From Salinispirillum marinum (GTDB lineage: Bacteria > Pseudomonadota > Gammaproteobacteria > Pseudomonadales > Natronospirillaceae), in assembly GCF_042651565.1 (NCBI RefSeq), contig NZ_JBHSDF010000004.1: a stretch of DNA of 64,000 bases; one strand, 5' to 3'. Made by a program: the position numbers and the translations under genes. The notes beneath the pieces are model-generated. The model saw only the letters and a list, made by a program, of their open reading frames with translations. It was not told the origin of the DNA and searched no databases. Positions within the stretch are counted from its first letter, which is position 1. The number at the start of each line of letters is the position of its first letter. Shown here in pieces: positions 53,162 through 60,102 of the stretch.

Positions 53162-53692
53162 ATGAAGGACCATCTGCATCGATTATTTCCCGTTTCAGCA
53201 GCAGTATTAATTGTTTTTTCAATCGGTTGTTCGGACGATAAGGTCGTTGCAGATCTGTCGTCAACGGTAGCGGATAATGCTCATTCATTGACATGGATGA
53301 AATGCAGTGTCGGACAACGAGCACAAGGTGACGGTTGTGATGGTGATGCAGTGCGTTTGACATGGTACGAAGCCACTGACTTGGTTCGCCAATTAGAACC
53401 CGACTCTAGTAATCCATGGCGGCTACCGACGCCAGATGAACTGCTCAGTTTAGTTGATTGCGTCCAAGGCAGAGTGCAGGTCAACTCCGTTGATATGCGC
53501 TGTATTGTGGATGTCAATTCAGGGCGAGCCAATATCGATTACAATACGTTTCCCAACACCGAAGCAGCCTCTTACTGGTCATCAGTGACTCGAGATGATG
53601 CAATCGCTTGGCAAGTTGATTTTCAATCGGGTGAACCCGCAGGACATTTTCGCACTACTCCAAACTTTGTACGTCTAGTGCGCGATCAGTAA
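53162..53692 (+). CDS. Putative lipoprotein with DUF1566-type domain
   Basis: This 176-residue secreted protein has an N-terminal signal (about 1-22, LFPVSAAVLIVFSIG) ending at Cys23, with an imperfect lipobox (S-I-G-C). The remainder has the DUF1566/Lcl pattern: LTWMKC, WYEATDLV, WRLPTPDELLSLVD, FPNTEAASYWSS, WQVDFQSGE and FVRLVRDQ. The fold is C-type-lectin/FGE-like and often involved in surface structures, but no function is known here. The gene stands alone between pilZ and a thioredoxin-like gene, behind an AT-rich region, and may be a lineage-specific acquisition. Confidence 0.75.
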   Translation: MKDHLHRLFPVSAAVLIVFSIGCSDDKVVADLSSTVADNAHSLTWMKCSVGQRAQGDGCDGDAVRLTWYEATDLVRQLEPDSSNPWRLPTPDELLSLVDCVQGRVQVNSVDMRCIVDVNSGRANIDYNTFPNTEAASYWSSVTRDDAIAWQVDFQSGEPAGHFRTTPNFVRLVRDQ

Positions 53693-53783
53693 CCGGTACT
53701 TAAGTGCTGCTGAATATTTCGGAGTTTCCATACTTCAGTTGAGATGATAAGTTACTCGGCAAATAATTTATTAGGCCAGCACC

Positions 53784-54266
53784 ATGAGTAAACGCCGCTT
53801 TAATGCCGCAAAATCCCGTAAGGCTGCGACCGAAAAAAAGGCCAAGAAGCGAACCCCATGGCAACGACTGCGCCGGTTAAAGGGGTTACTGGTTGTTGCT
53901 GTCGGATTGTTGGTGGTATTTGGGACGGCTTGGTTCTACCAAGCGCAAAATGCGTATCTTCGTGATGTCAGCGTCATTGGGAACGGTAGTCCTACCGTGG
54001 TGCAATTGTATGACCAGAATTGTTCGACGTGCCGACAACTGGACCGTAATGCGGAAGCAGCGGTAGAGCAAGTGTCGACCGAATTGCAGTTCCGTGTATT
54101 GAACTTAAACACCGTCTCTGGCCGTCAATTCGCCCAGCGTTATCAAGGCGGGCAAACGACGTTGTTATACTTTGACCGGACAGGGCGTCACGTGAACACG
54201 ATAACCGGCGTACAAAGTACGGATTTTTTAGTCAATTCTTTTCAACAACTGCTTGGAACGCTTTGA
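53784..54266 (+). CDS. Membrane-anchored thioredoxin-fold protein
   Basis: This 160-residue protein has a highly basic cytoplasmic N-terminus (KKRTPWQRLRRLKG), one membrane helix (about 34-53, LLVVAVGLLVVFGTAWFY), and a C-terminal thioredoxin-like domain facing the periplasm. A CxxC pair lies in QLYDQNCSTCRQLDRN. The rest (VLNLNTVSGRQFAQRY, QTTLLYFDRTGRHV, TGVQST) follows thioredoxin topology, although the usual cis-Pro is not obvious. It could be a disulfide reductase or a redox sensor. It is convergent with the YiiX-like gene 16 bases away. No family name is recognised. Confidence 0.72.
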   Translation: MSKRRFNAAKSRKAATEKKAKKRTPWQRLRRLKGLLVVAVGLLVVFGTAWFYQAQNAYLRDVSVIGNGSPTVVQLYDQNCSTCRQLDRNAEAAVEQVSTELQFRVLNLNTVSGRQFAQRYQGGQTTLLYFDRTGRHVNTITGVQSTDFLVNSFQQLLGTL

Positions 54267-54282
54267 GAGCAGTCCAAGCCGG

Positions 54283-55158
54283 CTAAGGCGTTCCAGGACG
54301 CCTTGGCATCGACTGTCTAGCCTGTTCGGCCGCCTTCCAATCAACATCTACGTACAAGTGTTTTTCATCATCTGACAAACTGACTTGGCCTTCCCACGGC
54401 ATCATTCGGTAGGCTGGGTTCTCTTCGCTCGCAAAGGTGAAGAAAGGATACTTTATGATGTCGAAATAGGGGGAGTAGTCGAAGTCAGATGGTACATTTA
54501 ACAACGGGTTGCGCTGGAACAGGCGGATCTGGTTGCCATCACCGCGCTTGATCAGTGGCAAAATGGGGTAATGAATACTGGCGAATGCTTCGGCGATCAT
54601 GGTTGAACAAACCGTCCTCGTGTGGCCGCCTAACTGCCATTCGAACAATGACGAGCGTAAACGTCGGGGAAAAATACTCCAAGGCAAATAGAAGCGCGCC
54701 AAATCAAAAATTTGCCGTATGTTGTACTCGGTGCCTAGTCGGTTAACCGCATAGGCAATCACCTGTTGTCCATCGCGATACCGCAGATCGCGCGGTCGGC
54801 AAATACGCAGGTGTTTTTGATCGTAGACATAGAGGGGTCGGATCACCGTGCCTAGGCCCAACTGACTTTCGGCAATGAGTTGAATGTCGGGCTGACCATC
54901 GAAAAACTGTCGAATACGTTCACGCAGGCGAGGGTCTTCAATATCATGCAGGCGCCCGATATACAGTGCTGCATGGGACCAGCGACTTTGGGTAACGGTT
55001 TTAATGACTTCAGCGACACGGGATTTCCCTTCAACCAATAATACATCCCCCGGCTTGATTTCGTGGCGTAAACGCTCGAAATCACTCATAGGATAACTGT
55101 TGTCTTCATGCTCTTTGGTTAACCAACCTTCTACCCGCTTCAGTAAGCGCGTTAACAT
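54283..55158 (-). CDS. YiiX/YebB-like NlpC/P60-superfamily cysteine hydrolase
   Basis: This 291-residue protein is a permuted papain-like hydrolase (YiiX/YebB class), predicted to cut amide bonds in lipids, peptides or peptidoglycan. The catalytic His is in SRWSHAALYIG (about residue 62), the Cys in TRTVCSTMIAEAFAS (about 195), and GDVLLVEGKSRVAEVI begins the domain. No signal peptide is evident. An inverted repeat AAGGCGT / ACGCCTT overlaps the last codons (54284-54303). It is divergent from the TetR gene by about 70 bases. The substrate is unknown. Confidence 0.8.
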   Translation of the reverse strand: MLTRLLKRVEGWLTKEHEDNSYPMSDFERLRHEIKPGDVLLVEGKSRVAEVIKTVTQSRWSHAALYIGRLHDIEDPRLRERIRQFFDGQPDIQLIAESQLGLGTVIRPLYVYDQKHLRICRPRDLRYRDGQQVIAYAVNRLGTEYNIRQIFDLARFYLPWSIFPRRLRSSLFEWQLGGHTRTVCSTMIAEAFASIHYPILPLIKRGDGNQIRLFQRNPLLNVPSDFDYSPYFDIIKYPFFTFASEENPAYRMMPWEGQVSLSDDEKHLYVDVDWKAAEQARQSMPRRPGTP

Positions 55159-55231
55159 TTTCTGCGTACTCCCTTGAATTGTCGCTATTTTTCAGCCAAG
55201 TTATCGGTACTTTTGCAACAGATAAAAACCT

Positions 55232-55831
55232 ATGCTGACCCCAGTCTTTCAAAATGCCCAGTTAGCCCCTACGGAGCTGACCATTTTAAATGCGGCCATC
55301 AATCTGGCGATACGTATGTCTACCGACCATCTCAGTATGACACAGATTCAAAAAGCTGCAGGGGTGAGTAAAGCGAGTCTTTATCATTATTTCGCCAGCA
55401 AATTGGATGTTTGGTCCGGCATCCTACTGGAAGAAGAATTGGAACGTGCCCAACAGGCCGAGCGGTTACTGCAAGAGGGCAGTTTAGATGCTTGGGAAGA
55501 CTATTTTTATTATCTGACTCTACATCCCTCAAAGTTGGCTGTGTTGCAACAAATGGAAACGGCCTTACGCCATGCCAATCCCGATTTGGAGCGCTATCGT
55601 GCGTGGTTGCAACAGCGCCGTCAGTTTATGGAAGTGATGGTTGATGCAGCACAACAGCGTGGATGTGAGGCGGGGCAGGCACAACAACGAGTCGCTATGG
55701 TTTGGGCGACCTTAGAAGGCTGGTTGCGCCTGCACAATGAGCCCGATTTTAGAGGGTTGTGTGCGGGCAAACAGACCTTTGCAAAAACCTTGGCGCAGCA
55801 ATTTGCGCAGTGGGTTTGGCACCATGCTTGA
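55232..55831 (+). CDS. TetR-family transcriptional regulator
   Basis: This 199-residue regulator has an N-terminal TetR helix-turn-helix (about 10-56, ILNAAINLAI...LSMTQIQKAAGVSKASLYHYFASKLDVW) and an all-helical ligand domain. It overlaps the DUF1285 gene by eight bases (ATGCTTGA), implying a joint operon. The ligand and targets are unknown; the divergent hydrolase gene 70 bases away could share its operator. It does not look like PsrA, so it is not a clear candidate for the etf palindrome downstream. Confidence 0.9.
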   Translation: MLTPVFQNAQLAPTELTILNAAINLAIRMSTDHLSMTQIQKAAGVSKASLYHYFASKLDVWSGILLEEELERAQQAERLLQEGSLDAWEDYFYYLTLHPSKLAVLQQMETALRHANPDLERYRAWLQQRRQFMEVMVDAAQQRGCEAGQAQQRVAMVWATLEGWLRLHNEPDFRGLCAGKQTFAKTLAQQFAQWVWHHA

Positions 55832-56360
55832 TCTATCGACTTTGGGCCGTGACTTAACAACAGAACAAGGCTTTCGTCGAGCACCTACGCACCTATGGCA
55901 GCCTGCAGTTTGTGGCGATATTGATATTCGTATCGATCCACAAGGGCAATGGTTTCATGAAGGCGACATGATTCGTCGCACGGGGTTGGTTCGGCTCTTG
56001 GCGAGTATCCTAACCTTTGATGGTACCGATTATTGGCTCATTACGCCGGTGGAGAAGATGCGCATCCTAGTGGAGGACTTGCCCTTTATCGTAGTGGAGC
56101 TTGTGGATGAAGCTGCGGGCCTAAAGGCGAGGACCAATGTGGGTGAGCAAATCGCCCTAGCTGAACCGTGGGATCTCTCACCATGTTTTGATGGTGAATG
56201 GCGCCCTTGCATTCAGTTGGGGCAGGGTCTAGGGGCTCGACTATCACGGAATTTGTACTACGATTTAGTGCACCAAGCCAGTGCTTCAGGGATCGTTGAA
56301 GAACAGCGCTTAGTCTGGCAGTCGCACGGTATGAAGCTGCCGCTTGGGCTTGTAGAGTAG
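55824..56360 (+). CDS. DUF1285 family protein
   Basis: This 178-residue protein of unknown function belongs to DUF1285 (seen in marine and soil gammaproteobacteria). Signatures are VCGDIDIRIDPQGQWFHEG, RRTGLVRLLASIL, YWLITPVEKMRI and VEDLPFIVVE; structural studies of the family show a PH-like two-domain fold. The ATG at 55824 overlaps the TetR stop by eight bases; the frame reaches 55737 inside the TetR gene, which is rejected. A palindrome follows at 56380-56411 before the convergent ETF-quinone oxidoreductase gene. Confidence 0.85.
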   Translation: MLDLSTLGRDLTTEQGFRRAPTHLWQPAVCGDIDIRIDPQGQWFHEGDMIRRTGLVRLLASILTFDGTDYWLITPVEKMRILVEDLPFIVVELVDEAAGLKARTNVGEQIALAEPWDLSPCFDGEWRPCIQLGQGLGARLSRNLYYDLVHQASASGIVEEQRLVWQSHGMKLPLGLVE

Positions 56361-56379
56361 ACGACGCTGGAGTCGACCT

Positions 56380-56411
56380 GACATGGCCACGCACGCGTGG
56401 CTGGCCATGTC
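56380..56411. repeat. Palindrome between DUF1285 gene and ETF-QO
   Basis: GACATGGCCA (56380-56389) and TGGCCATGTC (56402-56411) are perfect inverted repeats; an inner GCCACGC/GCGTGGC pair competes. No T-run. It probably marks the ends of the two convergent messages. Confidence 0.6.
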
Positions 56412-56422
56412 GCAGCACTGGG

Positions 56423-58069
56423 CTACATGTTGGGGTAGTTCGGCCCGCCACCGCCTTCGGGTGCCACCCAGGTGATGTTCTGTGCCGGATCCTTTATGTC
56501 GCATGTTTTACAGTGCACACAGTTCTGCGCATTGATCTGGAACCGACGTTGATCACCTTCGGTGACGATTTCATACACGCCTGCCGGGCAGTAGCGTTGT
56601 GCGGGCTCAGCAAATTCTTCCCAGTTTGACCCCGTTGGAATGGTGATGTCGGCCAGTTGCAAGTGAACCGGCTGGTCCTCTTCATGGTTGGTATTAGACA
56701 CAAACACGGACGAGAGGCGATCAAAACTCAGCACATTGTCGGGCTTCGGATACTCGATTTTGGGCTGCGTACGTGCCGACTTCAAGGTCGCATGATCGGC
56801 GTCTTTATTTCGCCATGTCCACGGTAGCTTACCGTTAAACAGGTTTAAATCGACAAACGCGTAAGCACCCCCAATCAAGTTGCCAAACTTGTGCATCGCT
56901 GGACCAAAATTGCGCTGCTGATGCAACTCTGTCCAGACCCAAGACTCCACAAACGCTTGGTCGTAGGGCAGTGCGCCTGGCGTCGCCCAATCTTTTTTCG
57001 CTTCGGCGTAGACCACCTCGGCCGCCACCATGCCTGATTTCATCGCTGTATGGCTGCCTTTTATCTTGGCGAAATTCAAGGTACCGGCGTCGCAGCCCAT
57101 CAAAAGCCCCCCTGGAAAGGCCATTTTAGGCAAGGATTGAATGCCACCTTTAGCAATGGCACGTGCACCATAGGACACCCGAGTACCACCCTGTAATACT
57201 TTGGCAATGGCTGGGTGGTGTTTCAGGCGCTGAAACTCTTCAAACGGGGACAGATAAGGGTTGGTGTAACTGAGGTCTGTGATTAAGCCCACCACCACCT
57301 GACCATTCTGCAAGTGATACAAGAACGCCCCACCTGTAGCGCCGTGTTCTGCTAATGGCCAACCCGTGCCATGCACCACTTTTCCGGGTTCGCGTTGCGC
57401 TTCAGGAATGTCCCATAACTCTTTGATTCCTATGCCATAATGCTGCGGATCGGAATCTTTATCCAAGTTAAATTGACGAATTAACTGTTTGCCGATATGG
57501 CCTCGCGCGCCCTCGGCAAAGAGCGTTACATTGGCCCGTAATTCCATGCCCGGCATGAAGCTGTCTTTCGCTTCGCCATCACGACCCACGCCCATGTCGC
57601 CGGTGATTACACCCGCCACCCGGCCATCTTCAATGATGGGTTGCTGTGCGGCAAAGCCTGGAAAGATTTCGACACCCAAGGCTTCCGCTTGTTCGGCCAA
57701 CCAGCGACACAGGTTGCCCAAAGAAATGATATAGTTGCCGTCATTGTGCATGGTTTTCGGCGCTAAGAGTCCTGGTACCTTAATGGCGCTCGTCGCGCTG
57801 GTGAAATACAGGATGTCGTCTGCTTGTACCGGGGTATCCAGGGGTGCGCCACGGTCTGCCCAATCAGGGAACAGTTCGTTTAAGGCTCGGGGTTCAAATA
57901 CGGCACCCGATAGAATATGAGCACCGACTTCAGAGCCTTTTTCCAACACGCACACGGAAAGTTCGCGCTCGTCTTGTTGCGCCAGCTGCTTGAGTTTGAT
58001 GGCGGCCGACAGTCCGGCAGGGCCGGCACCGACAATGACCACATCAAAGGTCATAGAATCGCGTTCCAT
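56423..58069 (-). CDS. Electron transfer flavoprotein-ubiquinone oxidoreductase
   Basis: ETF-QO passes electrons from reduced ETF (fatty-acid and amino-acid dehydrogenases) to the quinone pool at the inner membrane. The 548-residue protein has the FAD motif VIVGAGPAGLSAAI, EKGSEVGAHILSGAVFEP, a quinone-associated helix region, and at the C-terminus a ferredoxin-like 4Fe-4S site with NCVHCKTCDIKDP and an earlier Cys in QRYCPAG. Start 58069 (MERDSMTFDVV) has GGGAG about nine bases upstream. It is divergent from etfB-etfA with a shared control region. Confidence 0.96.
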   Translation of the reverse strand: MERDSMTFDVVIVGAGPAGLSAAIKLKQLAQQDERELSVCVLEKGSEVGAHILSGAVFEPRALNELFPDWADRGAPLDTPVQADDILYFTSATSAIKVPGLLAPKTMHNDGNYIISLGNLCRWLAEQAEALGVEIFPGFAAQQPIIEDGRVAGVITGDMGVGRDGEAKDSFMPGMELRANVTLFAEGARGHIGKQLIRQFNLDKDSDPQHYGIGIKELWDIPEAQREPGKVVHGTGWPLAEHGATGGAFLYHLQNGQVVVGLITDLSYTNPYLSPFEEFQRLKHHPAIAKVLQGGTRVSYGARAIAKGGIQSLPKMAFPGGLLMGCDAGTLNFAKIKGSHTAMKSGMVAAEVVYAEAKKDWATPGALPYDQAFVESWVWTELHQQRNFGPAMHKFGNLIGGAYAFVDLNLFNGKLPWTWRNKDADHATLKSARTQPKIEYPKPDNVLSFDRLSSVFVSNTNHEEDQPVHLQLADITIPTGSNWEEFAEPAQRYCPAGVYEIVTEGDQRRFQINAQNCVHCKTCDIKDPAQNITWVAPEGGGGPNYPNM

Positions 58070-58149
58070 AATAGGGCTCCCAGTGAAAGCGGATAATCGC
58101 TCAGTTGTTTTTATGGATTCGTAGTAACAAACCCATGCGGTTGGAGGGC

Positions 58150-58177
58150 AATATACCGAGTCCGGTAAATAATTCAA
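58150..58177 (-). promoter_or_regulatory. Promoter of ETF-QO
   Basis: On the minus strand TTGAAT (58177-58172) and TATATT (58155-58150) are 16 bases apart. Its -35 box lies inside the palindrome at 58173-58190. The leader would be about 75 bases. Confidence 0.55.
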
Positions 58178-58190
58178 ACAACTGTTTGAA
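58173..58190. promoter_or_regulatory. PsrA-like operator palindrome between ETF-QO and etfBA
   Basis: TTCAAACA-AC-TGTTTGAA is a perfect 18-bp palindrome. The core CAAAC-N4-GTTTG fits the published PsrA consensus (G/C)AAAC(N2-4)GTTT(G/C) of Pseudomonas, and PsrA represses fatty-acid-oxidation genes until fatty acids are present. The site overlaps the -35 of the ETF-QO promoter and a weak -35 (TTGAAA, 58186-58191) towards etfB, as expected of a shared repressor site. No psrA gene is in this window. Confidence 0.6.
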
Positions 58191-58297
58191 ATTAATGGAC
58201 GAAAGCTCCAAGATACCCCCAGCCAGAACACACAGTTTCATTAAAAGAGAACAATGCGGGTCTAGCGCTCGTGGTTCTATTAATAAGAGGAAGGGCA

Positions 58298-59047
58298 ATG
58301 AAGGTATTGGTCGCGATAAAGCGCGTGATCGACTACAACGTTAAGGTTCGTGTTAAAGCGGACAACAGCGATGTGGATCTCACGAATGTTAAAATGGCAA
58401 TGAATCCGTTTTGTGAAATTGCGGTAGAAGAAGCCGTGCGGTTAAAAGAGCAGGGTATTGCCAGTGAAATTGTGGTGGTGACCGTTGGCCCCGCAAAAGC
58501 CGAAGAGCAACTGCGTCAAGCGTTGGCCTTGGGTGCCGACCGCGCCATCTTGGTGCCGACCGATGAGAATGTAACCTCACTGAATGTTGCTAAGATCTTG
58601 CAAGCCTTGGTTGTCCAAGAACAGCCGGATTTGGTCTTGCTGGGCAAACAAGCCATTGATTCAGACAATAATCAAACGGGGCAGATGCTGGCACAGTTAA
58701 CCGGCATGGCACAAGGCACCTTTGCGTCTGTGGTTAAAGTGGCGGATGGTAAGGCTGAAGTCACGCGTGAAGTAGACGGTGGTCTGCAAACGGTGTCCCT
58801 ATCGTTGCCAGCGGTGGTGACCACCGATTTACGTTTGAACGAGCCACGTTTTGCGAAACTTCCAGACATCATGAAGGCCAAGCGAAAGCCACTCGATAAA
58901 AAAGAGATCGCCGAGCTGGGCGTAACCTTGAAATCCACCGTCAATCTTGTGCGCGTTGATCCTCCAGCCGAACGCAAAGGCGGTGGTAAAGTGGCCTCGG
59001 TCGCCGAACTGGTTGATAAATTGAAGAATGAAGCGAAGGTGATTTGA
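58298..59047 (+). CDS. etfB: Electron transfer flavoprotein beta subunit
   Basis: EtfB is the small subunit of the soluble ETF heterodimer and binds AMP. The 249-residue protein starts MKVLVAIKRVIDYNVKVRVK and has NPFCEIAVEEAVRLKE, LLGKQAIDSDNNQTG and RLNEPRFAKLPDIMKAKRKPL, the classic signature. Start 58298 follows AAGAGGAAGGG; the frame reaches 58271. etfA begins one base after its stop, so the pair is co-translated. Confidence 0.97.
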   Translation: MKVLVAIKRVIDYNVKVRVKADNSDVDLTNVKMAMNPFCEIAVEEAVRLKEQGIASEIVVVTVGPAKAEEQLRQALALGADRAILVPTDENVTSLNVAKILQALVVQEQPDLVLLGKQAIDSDNNQTGQMLAQLTGMAQGTFASVVKVADGKAEVTREVDGGLQTVSLSLPAVVTTDLRLNEPRFAKLPDIMKAKRKPLDKKEIAELGVTLKSTVNLVRVDPPAERKGGGKVASVAELVDKLKNEAKVI

Positions 59048-59048
59048 T

Positions 59049-59975
59049 ATGAGCACATTGGTAATTGCAGATCACAACCACGGTCAATTTAATGCAGCAA
59101 CCCACAATGTGGTTGCTGCAGCCGTGCAATTGGGTGCCGATGTTCATGTCTTGGTGGCCGGGCTGAATGTCAGCGAAGCTGCGGAAGCAGCGGCGAAAAT
59201 TTCCAGTGTAAGCAAGGTACTGGTTGCCGATCATGCCGTCTATGAACACAATTTGGCTGAACCCATGGCCGCATTGGTTTCTGGTTTAGCGGCGGACTAT
59301 GATGCCGTGCTGGCATTAGCCAATACCACCGGGAAGAACTTCTTGCCACGCGTCGCCGCGATTCTGGATGTCGAGCAAATTTCTGACATCATCGCTGTGG
59401 TATCTGCCGACACCTTTAAGCGGCCGATCTATGCGGGCAACGCCATTGCAACCGTAAAGGTGAACGAACCAAAGAAAGTGATTACGGTGCGCAGCACCGG
59501 TTTTGACCCCGTGGGCGAACAAGCCGCGTGCGCTATTGAACCGGTTACTGTGGTGGTGGAAAACGCCTTGTCCGCCTTCAGTGGTGAAGAGCTGGCCAAA
59601 TCGGATCGGCCTGAATTGACGGCGGCTCGGGTCGTTATTTCCGGTGGTCGCGGGATGGGCAACGGGGAAAACTTCAAGTTGCTGGATGGTATCGCGGATA
59701 AACTCAGTGCGGCCATTGGTGCCTCACGTGCAGCCGTGGATGCAGGCTTTGTACCCAACGACATGCAAGTGGGTCAAACCGGTAAAATCGTTGCGCCTGA
59801 GCTCTATATCGCGGTTGGTATTTCAGGACAAATCCAACACTTGGCGGGTATGAAAGACAGCAAAGTTATTGTTGCCATCAATAAGGACGAAGAAGCGCCA
59901 ATATTCCAAGTCGCAGACTATGGTTTGGTTGCGGATCTGTTCACTGCATTACCAGAATTAGAGCAAGCGCTCTAA
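59049..59975 (+). CDS. etfA: Electron transfer flavoprotein alpha subunit
   Basis: EtfA binds FAD and accepts electrons from acyl-CoA and related dehydrogenases, passing them to ETF-QO. The 308-residue protein has the N-terminal EtfB-like half (STLVIADHNHGQFNAAT) and the C-terminal FAD domain with ISGGRGMGNGENFKLL, GASRAAVDAGFVPNDMQVGQTGK and AVGISGQIQHLAGMKDS. Length matches the family (about 310). It is one base after etfB, and the ETF-QO gene lies divergently, so the complete electron route is encoded here. Confidence 0.97.
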   Translation: MSTLVIADHNHGQFNAATHNVVAAAVQLGADVHVLVAGLNVSEAAEAAAKISSVSKVLVADHAVYEHNLAEPMAALVSGLAADYDAVLALANTTGKNFLPRVAAILDVEQISDIIAVVSADTFKRPIYAGNAIATVKVNEPKKVITVRSTGFDPVGEQAACAIEPVTVVVENALSAFSGEELAKSDRPELTAARVVISGGRGMGNGENFKLLDGIADKLSAAIGASRAAVDAGFVPNDMQVGQTGKIVAPELYIAVGISGQIQHLAGMKDSKVIVAINKDEEAPIFQVADYGLVADLFTALPELEQAL

Positions 59976-60102
59976 GTCCTCCATGGATCCGGCAAGGAAG
60001 CCTGGATCTACACCCCGTAAACCCCTCACCACCATTGGACGTTAACGCGTTCCGTAGTATGCTTCCCGGCTTAATAATCCTTGATCGCCATAGGGAACTT
60101 TC

